A stretch of DNA of 64,000 nt from Collinsella aerofaciens (GTDB taxonomy: Bacteria; Actinomycetota; Coriobacteriia; Coriobacteriales; Coriobacteriaceae): contig NAKE01000001.1 of assembly GCA_008680965.1 (NCBI GenBank), positions 682,001-746,000 of the forward strand, written 5' to 3'. Below, piece by piece: positions 25,440 to 36,135 of the stretch. A program made the translations under genes and the position numbers. Below the pieces are notes generated by a model. The model was not told where the DNA came from. It ran no database searches and saw only the letters and a list, made by a program, of their open reading frames with translations. The first letter of the stretch is position 1. Each line of letters starts with the position of its first letter.

Positions 25440-26463
25440 GTTCCGCGATCTCGTGGATGAGGTAGTCGGTCTTTTCCCAGCCCAGACACGGGTCGGTGAT
25501 CGACTTGCCAAAGACGCCGCCGTCGACTGGCTGATTGCCGTCCTCCAGGTAGGATTCGATCATAAAGCCCTTGACCAGCTTGGAGATGGACTCGTTGCGG
25601 CGGCAGCTGTCGAGCACCTCCTTGCAAATACGATACTGCTCCAGTGGGCGCTTGCCCGAGTTGTCGTGGTTGCAGTCGATGACCGCCGCCGGGTTGGCGT
25701 AGCCGGCATGCTCGGTATAGCGCTCGGCCAGGCGCTCCAGGTGTTCGTAGTGGTAATTGGGGTAGGTACGACCGTCGAGACCGATGTAGCCACGCATAAC
25801 GGCGTGTGCGAGCGGGTTGCCGTCGCACTCAACCTCCCAGTTGCGGAAGATGAAGCTTTGATGTGCCTGGGCGGCATAGATGGAGTTAAGCATGACGGTG
25901 GTGGAACCGGCGGTGGGGTTTTTCATGCCGACGGGCACCGAAATGCCGCTCGACACCAGGCGATGCTCCTGGTTTTCGACCGAGCGCGCGCCCACGGCAA
26001 CGTAGCTCAGCAGGTCGACGAGGTACTGGTAGTTGGACGGGTAGAGCATCTCGTCGGCGGTAAAGAAACCGGTCTCCTCGATGACGCGCAGGTGCATGTG
26101 ACGGATGGCCTTGACGCCTTCGAGCAGGTCATCGGGCGCCTCGGGGTCGGGGTTGTGCAGCAGGCCTTTGTAGCCAGTGCCCTTGGTGCGCGGCTTGTTG
26201 GTGTAGACGCGCGGAATGATGATGAGTTTGTCCTTGACCTCTTCGGCGACCTTGGCCAGTCGGTTCATGTACTCAAGCACTGAGTCCTCGCGGTCGGCAG
26301 AGCACGGGCCGATGATGAGCACCTTGCGTGCGTCCTCGCCGGTAAAGACCTTGGCGACCTCGGCGTCGAATGCCTGCTTTTTGACGGTAAGCTCGGCGGA
26401 AAGCGGCATTTCCTCGCGGATCCCCATGGGGATCGGCAACCTGCGCTTGAATTCCATGGCCAT
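25432..26463 (-). CDS. aroF: 3-deoxy-7-phosphoheptulonate synthase (class I DAHP synthase)
   Basis: This 343-aa cytoplasmic enzyme joins phosphoenolpyruvate and erythrose-4-phosphate, the first step of the shikimate pathway. Family motifs are VLIIGPCSADRED, PRTKGTGYKGL, VGARSVENQEHR, PVGMKNPTAGS, and metal ligands in DCNHDNSGK and the final DPCLGWE. It is the AroFGH (class I-alpha) type, normally feedback-inhibited by one aromatic amino acid; which one cannot be told. The ATG at 26463 follows AAAGGAGG. It stands alone, with a repeat-rich gap upstream. Confidence 0.9.
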   Translation of the reverse strand: MAMEFKRRLPIPMGIREEMPLSAELTVKKQAFDAEVAKVFTGEDARKVLIIGPCSADREDSVLEYMNRLAKVAEEVKDKLIIIPRVYTNKPRTKGTGYKGLLHNPDPEAPDDLLEGVKAIRHMHLRVIEETGFFTADEMLYPSNYQYLVDLLSYVAVGARSVENQEHRLVSSGISVPVGMKNPTAGSTTVMLNSIYAAQAHQSFIFRNWEVECDGNPLAHAVMRGYIGLDGRTYPNYHYEHLERLAERYTEHAGYANPAAVIDCNHDNSGKRPLEQYRICKEVLDSCRRNESISKLVKGFMIESYLEDGNQPVDGGVFGKSITDPCLGWEKTDYLIHEIAERI

Positions 26464-26552
26464 ATGGGGCCTCCTTTATCAATTAATGGCAACAATTGGC
26501 GAATTCTCGAATGCTCGGCATTATCCGCTGTCGCACGCTAAAGTGCAAGCGA

Positions 26553-26590
26553 AACCTGCCGAAAAGGGACAGGTTTATTTTGGTCGGTTT
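26553..26590 (-). repeat. AACCTGCC hairpin repeat (REP-like), copy upstream of aroF
   Basis: It follows the consensus AACCTGCC-AAAAAGGGACAGG-TTTATTTTGGCAGGTT, here with GGTCGG in the right arm. It is one of five copies in the window (14952, 19532, 26553, 58477, 62035) and the only one not abutting a stop codon. Confidence 0.65.
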
Positions 26591-26671
26591 TATCTGGGGA
26601 AATGTCGGCGCTTGCCGGAAGGGGAGGGCCAGCGTACGGCACGCTGGCGCAAGTTGGATCTTCTGCGGCAT

Positions 26672-26911
26672 GCCCTGTGGACAAAAAACGGCAAATATGA
26701 GTACTGTTGCTAGCATAGTATCATATCGATCTTACAAGATAATAGACACAACAGTAAATATGTTCATTAACGTTGGCATACAGAAGCATGCTACCGGGCA
26801 TTTTGATCAATTTGAAGGCATATCTAGGCCGCAAAGAGGTCGTTTGGGGCAGTTTTGGCTGTTACTAAAAAGGTGACAGTACTCATATTTGCCATTTTTT
26901 GTCCACGGGGC
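26672..26911. repeat. 240-bp element with 39-bp terminal inverted repeats (MITE-like)
   Basis: Arms 26672-26710 and 26873-26911 match in 35 of 39 positions and contain GGCAAATATGAGTACTGT. The 160 bases between are AT-rich with no credible gene. No target duplication was recognised. It occupies most of the 569-bp gap between aroF and the ABC exporter genes. Confidence 0.65.
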
Positions 26912-27032
26912 CTTGAGGGAGGCCGTTAATCAGGTCCCGGGGGAGGCGGTTCGAGGGCCGCAGAACAAAAAACGGGGGCACAGTTCATTCTGCGCCCCCG
27001 TTTTTGGGTATTGCGGTTGTTTGCCGCCGGTT

Positions 27033-28889
27033 TTACGCCGCCTCGTCGAACTGCGAGTTGTACAGGTCGGCGTAGAAGCCGCCCTGGGCGAGCAGCTCGT
27101 CGTGCGTGCCCTTTTCGACGATGTCGCCGTCGCGGATCACCAGGATCACGTCGGCGTTGCGGATCGTGGACAGGCGGTGCGCGATGACAAAGCTCGTGCG
27201 GCCCTGCATTAGCGCATCCATGGCACGCTGAATAAGCTCCTCGGTACGAGTGTCAACGTTGGAGGTCGCCTCGTCCAAAATCAGCGCCGGACGGTCGGCC
27301 AAAATGGCACGGGCGATGGTCACGAGCTGGCGCTGACCCTGCGACAGGTTGGTGCCCTCCTCGTTGATCATAAAGTCGTAACCGCCGGCGAGCGTATGGA
27401 TAAAGTGGTCGCAGCGTGCGGCGCGTGCGGCGGCCTCGACTTCGGCATCGCTCGCATCGGGGCGTCCGTAGCGGATGTTTTCGCGGATGGTGCCGTTAAA
27501 CAGCCAGGTATCCTGCAGCACCATGGCAAACTCGCCGCGCAGCGCCGCGCGGTCCCAGTCGCGCACGTCAACGCCCTCGACACGCAGCGAACCGTCGTCC
27601 ACATCGTAGAAGCGCTGCAGCAGCTTGATGAGCGTGGTCTTGCCGGCGCCGGTGGGACCGACGATGGCGATGGTCTGGCCGGGCTGCGCCTCGCAGCTAA
27701 AGTCGTGGATGATGGTCTTGTCGGGCGTGTAGCCAAACTTGACGTGGTCGAACTCCACGTGACCGGGGCGCTTCTCGGGAATCTGCGCGTCGGCCTTCTG
27801 CTCCTCCTCGGGCGCGGCCAGGAACTCAAAGACGCGCTCGGTGGCAGCGGCCATCGACTGCATCGTGTTGCTCACGTTGCCCAGCTGCTGCACGGGTTGC
27901 GTAAAGTTGCGAACGTACTGGATAAAGCTCTGGATGTCGCCGGGCGTGGCATTGCCGGTCAGCGCGAGCTGTGCGCCCACCACGACGACGCCCACGTAGC
28001 CCATGTTGCCCACCAGGCTCATAAGCGGCATCATCAGGCCCGACAGGAACTGCGAGCGCCAGCCACTAATAAAGAGGCGGTCGTTTTGACGGTCGAACTC
28101 CTCGATCGAGGCCTCGGCGCGGTCGAACACCTGAATGACATTCTGGCCGGCAAAGTCTTCCTCGATAATGCCGTTGACGGCGCCCAGGACCTGCTGCTGC
28201 TCGCGGAAGTACGGCTGCGAGAAGTGAATCATCACCATCAAGATAATTGCGGCTGCCGGCAGCGTGAGCACGGTGACGCCGGTGAGCGGCAGGCTGATCG
28301 ACAGCATCATGACGAGCACGCCGATAATCTGCGTGACGGACGTAATAAGCTGCGTCACGCTCTGGTTGAGCGACTGGCCGAGTGTATCGACGTCGTTGGT
28401 GATGCGGCTGAGCACATCGCCCTTGCTGTGACCGTTGAAGTAGCTCATCGGCACGACGGCAATCTTGGCGGCGATTTCCTTGCGCATGCGGTAGCAGATC
28501 TTTTGCGTGACGCCGGTCATGAGCCAGCCCTGGACCAGGCTGCAGACAGAGCTCGCCAGATACAGGCAGAGCAAAAAGCCGAGCGTCTTGGCGATCCAGT
28601 CAAAGTCAACGTCGCCGGTGCCGTTGACCTTGGCGACCAGGCCTTCGAACAGCTTGGTCGTAACCTGGCCGAGCACCTTGGGCCCCACAATGTTAAAGAT
28701 GACCGAGCACACGGCAAAGGCGACGGCGGCAAACACGGCAATCTTGTGCTGGCCGATATAGCCGAGCAGCTGCCTCATGGTGCCCTTAAAGTCCTTGGCC
28801 TTTTCGCCACGGCGCATGCCACCCATGCGGCCCATGGGTCCACGCTGACGGGTGGGCTTGGGAATTTGGGTCTTGGTCTCGTCTGCCAT
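27033..28889 (-). CDS. ABC exporter subunit, second half of a heterodimeric multidrug-type transporter
   Basis: This 618-aa fused permease-ATPase has a glycine/arginine-rich N-terminus, six membrane segments (residues 40-345) and a C-terminal ATPase with GPTGAGKTT, LSQGQRQ and ILDEATSNVD. The ATG at 28889 overlaps the upstream stop by one base (TAATG), so it is coupled to the other half. Together they form a type IV exporter heterodimer of the LmrCD/YheIH kind, exporting drugs or lipids. A MarR regulator heads the operon. Confidence 0.87.
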   Translation of the reverse strand: MADETKTQIPKPTRQRGPMGRMGGMRRGEKAKDFKGTMRQLLGYIGQHKIAVFAAVAFAVCSVIFNIVGPKVLGQVTTKLFEGLVAKVNGTGDVDFDWIAKTLGFLLCLYLASSVCSLVQGWLMTGVTQKICYRMRKEIAAKIAVVPMSYFNGHSKGDVLSRITNDVDTLGQSLNQSVTQLITSVTQIIGVLVMMLSISLPLTGVTVLTLPAAAIILMVMIHFSQPYFREQQQVLGAVNGIIEEDFAGQNVIQVFDRAEASIEEFDRQNDRLFISGWRSQFLSGLMMPLMSLVGNMGYVGVVVVGAQLALTGNATPGDIQSFIQYVRNFTQPVQQLGNVSNTMQSMAAATERVFEFLAAPEEEQKADAQIPEKRPGHVEFDHVKFGYTPDKTIIHDFSCEAQPGQTIAIVGPTGAGKTTLIKLLQRFYDVDDGSLRVEGVDVRDWDRAALRGEFAMVLQDTWLFNGTIRENIRYGRPDASDAEVEAAARAARCDHFIHTLAGGYDFMINEEGTNLSQGQRQLVTIARAILADRPALILDEATSNVDTRTEELIQRAMDALMQGRTSFVIAHRLSTIRNADVILVIRDGDIVEKGTHDELLAQGGFYADLYNSQFDEAA

Positions 28890-31255
28890 TAGCGCTCGCC
28901 TCCTTCCGTGACGGCTGCAATTTCTTCTTGGGTAAGCCCCAGCTCCTCGGCGGAAAGCTGCGACTGTGCGATCTCCAGGTACGCCGGGCAGCTGCGCAGC
29001 AGCTCCTCGTGCGTACCGGTGCCCACCACGTGGCCGTCGTCGAGCACGATGATCTGGTCGGCGTGCATGATGGTCGCGATGCGCTGGGCCACGACCACGA
29101 GCGCGGCGTCGGTGACGTTTTTGGCCAGCTCTTCGCGCAGGCGCGCGTCGGTCTTGTAGTCGAGGGCGCTAAACGAATCATCGAACACCACGACCTCGGG
29201 CTTTTTGGCCAACGCGCGGGCGATGGCCAGACGCTGGCGCTGACCGCCCGAGACATTGGAGCCGCCCTGGCTAATGGGGGAGTCGTATCCGTCCTCGCGC
29301 TCGGCGATAAAGTCCTCCGCCTGGGCGACGTGTGCTGCCTGGCGCATATCCTCGTCACTCACCATGTCGCCGGCAAACTTGAGGTTGCTCTCGACGGTAC
29401 CCGAGAACAGACGACCCTGCTGCGGAATATAACCGATGCGGCGGCGCAGCTCAGAGAGGGTCATGTCGCGCACGTCGATGCCGTCGAGCGAAATGCTGCC
29501 GCCCGTGACGTCGTACAGGCGCGGAATCAACTGTACAAGCGTGGACTTGCCCGAGCCCGTGGAACCAATGATGCCGAGCATCTGGCCGGCGTGCGTGGTG
29601 AAGTTTACGCCGCTAATGACGTCGGCGCGGGCATCGGGATACTGGAAGCTCACGTCACGGAAGGTGAGCTCACCGCGCGGCGCGCTGGCAGCAGGCAATT
29701 TGGGTGAGACAGGGTCGTTGATGCTCGTGGGACAGGTGATGACCTCTTCCACGCGCTCGGCTGCGACCTCGGCGCGGGGCAGGATGACCGAAACCATGGT
29801 GAGGATCATAAACGCCATGACGATCTGCATGGTGTAGGAGATGAACGCCATCATGTTGCCGACCTGCATCACGCCGTCGGACACGCCCTGCGCGCCAAAC
29901 CAGACGATAAGCACAGTGACGCAGTTCATGACGAGCATCATGAGCGGCATCATAAAGCTCATGGCTCGGTTGGTGTAGAGCTGCGTGGTCATCAGGTCGA
30001 GCGAAGCCTTGTCAAAACGCTCGAGCTCATGCTCCTCGCGGTTGAACGAGCGGATAGGCATAAGGCCGTCGAGCAGCTCGCGGGCGGTAAGGTTCACGCG
30101 GTCCACGTAACTTTGCATCTTTTTGAACTTGGGCATGGTGAGGCCCATGAGCACGCCGACGACGGCCGAGACCGCGATGATGGCAACGGCGATGGTCCAC
30201 TCCAGGCCGGTATGGTTGGCCAGGACGCGCATGACGGCGACGATGCCCATGACGGGGGCCATCAGACACATGCGGATAAACAGGGTTGCGGCCATCTGGA
30301 TCTGCTGAATGTCATTGGTGCAGCGGGTGATGAGCGAGGCCTGGCTAAACTTGCCCACCTCGGCCGGCGAGAAGTGCATAACCTTGTTGAAGGTCTCGCG
30401 GCGCAGGTCGCGGGCGATGGAGCAGGCAGTGCGCGAAGCAACGGCACCGGTCAGGATGGTGGCGACCAGCGACACCAGACACAGCCCAAACATCGTGGTC
30501 GCCATGCGGCCCAGGTAGGCGTTCTGCACGTCGGCGGGGTCGATGCCCTGTGCCTTGTACTCGTCCTGCACATAGCTCACGGCGCGTTGGGTCACGATGG
30601 AGCCCGACATGGAGCCCATTTTGTCCGCCATATCGTTGGCGCCCTCGACGAGCTTGCCCTGGTCGATTAGGCCGCCTTCAACGCCTAGACGCAGACCCTT
30701 CATGGTGATCTTACCGCCGTCGGCGTCGATCTGCTTTTGCATATTCTGCGCCGCTGCGGCCTTCTGCTGCATCTCGGCGAGCTGCTCGGGCGTCATCGCT
30801 GCCATTTGCTCGGGCGTGGGCATGGCCTGAGCGGCGTCGCTGTCTTTCTCGCTGGACGTGCCGGTCATGTCTCCCATGGAGTCGGCGTCGATGCCCTGGT
30901 TGAGCGAAAGGACGACGGTCTCGGGCAGGCTCATAATGTCGGTAATTTTGCCTCCATCGGCACGCTCTTCCTCGGTGCCCATGTACGTTCGAATGCCGTT
31001 TTTGTCAGCCTTGCCAAACGCAGCCTCTACCGTCTTGGCGTCTTTGGCGCTCATAAAGAGTTCGAGGTCGTCGAGCGATTCGGCGCGAATGGTGTCGGGC
31101 ACGGGCGAGGCGATGCCGCCTTGCTGCACGCCCACGTCGACGATATCGCTCATGTAGGTAGGCAGTGCCAGATCGGCGTTGCAGCTGATTACGATAAGTA
31201 CGATAGCTGCGAACAGTGCCAGGACATGCTTTTTAAAGAGCTTGAGAATCCTCAC
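28889..31255 (-). CDS. ABC exporter subunit with large extracellular insertion
   Basis: This 788-aa permease-ATPase starts at a GTG (31255) overlapping the MarR stop by 4 bp. Between the first and second membrane helices it has an insertion of about 200 residues (30-245), rich in Met, Ala, Gln and Asp (PTPEQMAAMTPEQLAEMQQK), that should face outward. The ATPase has GSTGSGKST, VSGGQRQRLA and VVFDDSFSALD. The Walker B glutamate is replaced by Asp followed by Ser, as in the degenerate site of heterodimeric exporters, so ATP hydrolysis is likely mainly at the partner's site. Confidence 0.87.
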   Translation of the reverse strand: MRILKLFKKHVLALFAAIVLIVISCNADLALPTYMSDIVDVGVQQGGIASPVPDTIRAESLDDLELFMSAKDAKTVEAAFGKADKNGIRTYMGTEEERADGGKITDIMSLPETVVLSLNQGIDADSMGDMTGTSSEKDSDAAQAMPTPEQMAAMTPEQLAEMQQKAAAAQNMQKQIDADGGKITMKGLRLGVEGGLIDQGKLVEGANDMADKMGSMSGSIVTQRAVSYVQDEYKAQGIDPADVQNAYLGRMATTMFGLCLVSLVATILTGAVASRTACSIARDLRRETFNKVMHFSPAEVGKFSQASLITRCTNDIQQIQMAATLFIRMCLMAPVMGIVAVMRVLANHTGLEWTIAVAIIAVSAVVGVLMGLTMPKFKKMQSYVDRVNLTARELLDGLMPIRSFNREEHELERFDKASLDLMTTQLYTNRAMSFMMPLMMLVMNCVTVLIVWFGAQGVSDGVMQVGNMMAFISYTMQIVMAFMILTMVSVILPRAEVAAERVEEVITCPTSINDPVSPKLPAASAPRGELTFRDVSFQYPDARADVISGVNFTTHAGQMLGIIGSTGSGKSTLVQLIPRLYDVTGGSISLDGIDVRDMTLSELRRRIGYIPQQGRLFSGTVESNLKFAGDMVSDEDMRQAAHVAQAEDFIAEREDGYDSPISQGGSNVSGGQRQRLAIARALAKKPEVVVFDDSFSALDYKTDARLREELAKNVTDAALVVVAQRIATIMHADQIIVLDDGHVVGTGTHEELLRSCPAYLEIAQSQLSAEELGLTQEEIAAVTEGGER

Positions 31256-31701
31256 TCGGCATCTCTCCTTTCTTGATTGCGGTCGATAATTTCGTTGGCA
31301 CGTCTAAGAAGGCGCACCATCTCTTGGGTATCTGTTTCGCCGAGCTGCTCGAGGAAAGCCGCGGTGCGCTCCTCGAATTCCCGGCGTTTGATTTCGAGAT
31401 CCTGGAATCCCTTGTCGGTCACTATGACGTGTACGCGACGACGGTCGGTCTTTGAGTGCTCGCGCTCAATCCAACCCTTGGCCTCGAGGGCGCGCAAGAT
31501 ATTGGCGATGCGGGCGCTCGAGACCCAGGCACGATCGGCGAGTTCGCTCGGCGTGAGCGAACCGCCAGCGAGCATGAGGGCGCGCATGACGGCCATCTCG
31601 CCGCTGAGAGCTTTGTCCACAAAGCGCGAAACGCGCTGGTGAATGCCGCCAAACTCAGTAAGGAGCTGACGTCCAAGCTCATGGAAATCGGTATCTTCCA
31701 C
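31252..31701 (-). CDS. MarR-family transcriptional regulator
   Basis: This 149-aa winged-helix repressor starts at GTG 31701. The central DNA-binding region (LTPSELADRAWVSSARIANILRALEAKGWI, then a basic wing HSKTDRRRVHV) is typical. It overlaps the first exporter gene by 4 bp (GTGA), so it very likely regulates the exporter operon in response to a ligand. It has family length; the terminal helices for dimerisation are present. Confidence 0.87.
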   Translation of the reverse strand: MEDTDFHELGRQLLTEFGGIHQRVSRFVDKALSGEMAVMRALMLAGGSLTPSELADRAWVSSARIANILRALEAKGWIEREHSKTDRRRVHVIVTDKGFQDLEIKRREFEERTAAFLEQLGETDTQEMVRLLRRANEIIDRNQERRDAE

Positions 31702-32251
31702 CGAAAACCCCTAACACTAGAAACTATTTTCGGTGAAAGATGATACCCTTGCACGCGCACCCTATACGGTAGATTTTGGGTCATGCCTAGAAAACAACCT
31801 TTAGGCGACCTCCGTACACCGTCGGTATCAGCAAAGTAAGGGGTAGATCGTAAGGCATGTCCCAAAGCCTACTCAGAGGCACTTTACTCTGCTAAAGCTG
31901 GCATAACAGCTAGAGCGAACGTCGTACAAAGGCAAGGAAAAATACCAAACAAATCGGTGAACGGTAGTTGTTTACGCTCGCATTTCCTGCGGGTTTGTAA
32001 AAAACGCCCTTATGATATAAAAAAAGAAACATATAACAGCCCAGATGGAGAGGGTCGCTATGTTATCCTTCTCAAACGGGTGAAATCTTGGGTTTTGGGT
32101 TGCAGTTCCAAGGTGGACAAACGTTTTTCCCTGCACCAACATGTGGTGAAGAACGGAAGAAGCCGGTAGTGCAAGCCGAAAATTCAAGAATTCAATAAGC
32201 AGCGGTGTGAGAGAGCGCCGCATTACACGTAACTAGGAGCGTGGTTACACA
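31702..32251. other. Intergenic region upstream of marR and pflB
   Basis: This is 550 bases without a credible gene. The part near 31990-32060 is AT-rich and probably holds the pflB promoter, giving a leader of about 200 bases, but no clear -35/-10, FNR-like or Rex-like site was found. A 70-aa frame at 31957 has no ribosome site or recognisable content. Confidence 0.4.
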
Positions 32252-34303
<2,052 letters not shown>

Positions 34304-34388
34304 CTATTGTTAGTGCTATACTAACAATAACGATTACTGATTAGTGCGCCGGTTTCGGCCGGCGCCTATTAATCGAAGGAGACACATT
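34304..34388 (+). promoter_or_regulatory. Two-hairpin spacer between the PFL genes
   Basis: ATTGTTAGT-GCTAT-ACTAACAAT (34306-34328) is a perfect 9-bp stem starting two bases after the pflB stop. GCGCCGG-TTTCGG-CCGGCGC (34346-34365) follows, then GAAGGAG before the small-subunit ATG. The hairpins could set the subunit ratio by partial termination or mRNA processing. Confidence 0.6.
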
Positions 34389-34640
34389 ATGAAGGTTTCT
34401 GAAGTTTCCGAGACCCAGGCCGATAACCTGGTCCACATGCTCGACGCTTACGCCGAGAAGGGTGGCCACCACCTGAACATCAACGTCTTCAACCGTGAGA
34501 CGCTGCTCGACGCTCAGGCTCACCCCGAGAAGTACCCGCAGCTGACCATCCGCGTTTCCGGCTATGCCGTGAACTTCCACACGCTCACCAAGGAGCAGCA
34601 GGACGAGGTCATTGCGCGTACCTTCCACGACAAGTTCTAA
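34389..34640 (+). CDS. grcA: Glycyl-radical subunit of pyruvate formate-lyase (GrcA-like)
   Basis: This 83-aa protein carries the radical-bearing motif RVSGYAVNF with Gly58, preceded by HHLNINVFNRETLLDAQAHPEKYPQLTI-type sequence and followed by LTKEQQDEVIARTF. This corresponds to the last 70-80 residues of full-length PflB. In E. coli GrcA (YfiD) is a spare part that rescues oxidatively cleaved PFL. Here the neighbouring PflB lacks this domain altogether, so the small protein should be an obligatory subunit. AAGGAG precedes its ATG. A family-A element starts 24 bp after its stop. Confidence 0.92.
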   Translation: MKVSEVSETQADNLVHMLDAYAEKGGHHLNINVFNRETLLDAQAHPEKYPQLTIRVSGYAVNFHTLTKEQQDEVIARTFHDKF

Positions 34641-34663
34641 AGGGGCTCAACTCCCGCAGGATC

Positions 34664-34790
34664 GCCGGGGCTGTTTGGGCTACCTCCCAAAACGTCCTCG
34701 GACATGCAAAGAGGCTCGCTGCGCACTTCGTGCGGCGAGCCTCTTTGCGTCCTGCGGAATGTTTTGGGAGGTAGCCCAAACAGCCCCGGC
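34664..34790 (+). repeat. Family-A structured element, copy 2 (downstream of the PFL small subunit)
   Basis: Perfect 30-bp arms 34664-34693/34761-34790 enclose loop sequences GTCCTCG and CTGCGGAAT, the GAC/GTC pairing, and an inner perfect 14-bp stem GCAAAGAGGCTCGC/GCGAGCCTCTTTGC. Outer and inner stems are unrelated in sequence to the other copies. It is in sense orientation to the gene upstream, 24 bp past the stop. Confidence 0.85.
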
Positions 34791-34906
34791 GGGGGTCCTG
34801 TGTAGTCACCCTTTAGGCGAAACTCTCCTAATTATTTGGATGAGTCGTTTACTTACTTGTACTGTTACCGTCTTCCCGCTGTTGTTGGGGTATGCTTTGT
34901 TCGTAT

Positions 34907-34924
34907 GTAAACGTATGACATGTT
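34907..34924. promoter_or_regulatory. Operator-like site upstream of the sucrose-cluster LacI gene
   Basis: GTAAACGTATGACATGTT matches the three sites in front of the GH32 gene (consensus AAACGNTTGACATAT), suggesting autoregulation by the LacI-type protein. Confidence 0.55.
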
Positions 34925-34940
34925 GATGGGGGAGGGTGCT

Positions 34941-35951
34941 ATGGCTCGCGATGGCGCTCGTTCTAAGGATTCTGCTAAGCCTGGCATCAAGGAAGTTGCA
35001 GCGGTGGCGGGGGTTTCGCCCACTACGGTATCTCGCGTGCTTAATAATCGCGGCTATATTAGCCAAGAAACCCGCGATAAGGTCCATGCCGCGATGGAGC
35101 GCATCAACTATACGCCCAACGATATCGCCCGTGCCATGCTCAACGGTCGCCTGAACCTTATCGGCATGATCGTTCCCTTTGTGAGCAGCCCGTTCCATGC
35201 TCAGGTTGTGCAGGCGGTCGAGCGCACGTTGGCGGAAAACGGCTTTAAGATGTTGCTGTGCAACAGCGCCAATCGACCTGATCTTGAGCGTTCCTATATT
35301 GACATGCTCCGCCGCAATATGGTCGACGGCGTCATCGTCAACTCCCTCAATATCGGTGCCGAGGCGTATGCCGAGATGGGCTTGAGCCTGGTTGGTATCG
35401 ACTGCGACCTTGGCGAGGCCTCTGTTCAGATTGCGAGCGACAGCTATAGCATCGGCGAACTTGCCACGCGTCGCCTGATCGATGACGGGTGTTCGCGTAT
35501 CTTGTGCCTGCGCAACAATAGCCGCATGCGTATGCCTGCCAATAAGCGTACCGATGCCTACTACGATGTTGTGGAGCAGGCCGGTTTGCCCGCGCTTGTC
35601 CGTGAGGTCGAGTTCGTTAAGTCCGACGACGAAAAGAGTGCGGTCGTTGCGAAGATCCTCGATGAGAACCCCGATATTGACGGCATCTTTGCGGGAGACG
35701 ACACGATGGCGGCCATCTGCCTCAACGTTATGAAGCAGCGCGGCTTGAGCGCTCCGGATGATATTAAGGTCGTGGGCGCGGATGGCGCCCGCCGCACTAT
35801 GACGTTTATGCCTGACTTAACAACCGTACGTCAAGATATCGATCGCATCGGAGAGCTCGCGGCGCAATCCATCATCGCTCTTGTTAACGGTGAAAAGCCC
35901 GAATCGAATATCAAGCTTCCCGTCGAACTTATCGAGGGCAAAACCGCCTAG
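34941..35951 (+). CDS. scrR: LacI-family regulator of the sucrose/fructoside cluster
   Basis: This 336-aa repressor starts at ATG 34941 behind GGGGAGG; the earlier ATG at 34920 lacks one. The helix-turn-helix is IKEVAAVAGVSPTTVSRVLNNRGYIS, followed by hinge and sugar-binding domain (GIDCDLGEASVQIASDSYSIGE, GIFAGDDTMAA). Operator-like sequences of one type lie in front of it and in front of the next gene, a GH32. It probably senses sucrose or a fructosyl phosphate. The symbol is by context. Confidence 0.82.
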   Translation: MARDGARSKDSAKPGIKEVAAVAGVSPTTVSRVLNNRGYISQETRDKVHAAMERINYTPNDIARAMLNGRLNLIGMIVPFVSSPFHAQVVQAVERTLAENGFKMLLCNSANRPDLERSYIDMLRRNMVDGVIVNSLNIGAEAYAEMGLSLVGIDCDLGEASVQIASDSYSIGELATRRLIDDGCSRILCLRNNSRMRMPANKRTDAYYDVVEQAGLPALVREVEFVKSDDEKSAVVAKILDENPDIDGIFAGDDTMAAICLNVMKQRGLSAPDDIKVVGADGARRTMTFMPDLTTVRQDIDRIGELAAQSIIALVNGEKPESNIKLPVELIEGKTA

Positions 35952-36003
35952 TTCATTCCGAGCCAAAAGAATCCCTCGAACGCCTCTGATGACCGTTCAT
36001 CGG

Positions 36004-36090
36004 CATATGTCAACCGTTTGCCGACGACTGGAACTGCGAAAAGACGTATTGATGTGAAAACGTTTGACATATGAAAACGATTGACATATC
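36004..36090. promoter_or_regulatory. Three LacI-type operators before the fructosidase operon
   Basis: CATATGTCAACCGTTT (36004-36019, reverse), GAAAACGTTTGACATATG (36056-36073) and GAAAACGATTGACATATC (36073-36090) are variants of one site. The last two are adjacent, 17 bp apart. TTGACA within the site may double as a -35. Confidence 0.65.
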
Positions 36091-36135
36091 TTGCAGTTGT
36101 ACCGAGTTAGTATCTCGTGGGAAAGGAAGTCTCGG

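Noticed and set aside
31957..32169. 70-aa plus-strand gene upstream of pflB
   Set aside because: No ribosome site, no recognisable features; more likely the pflB leader.
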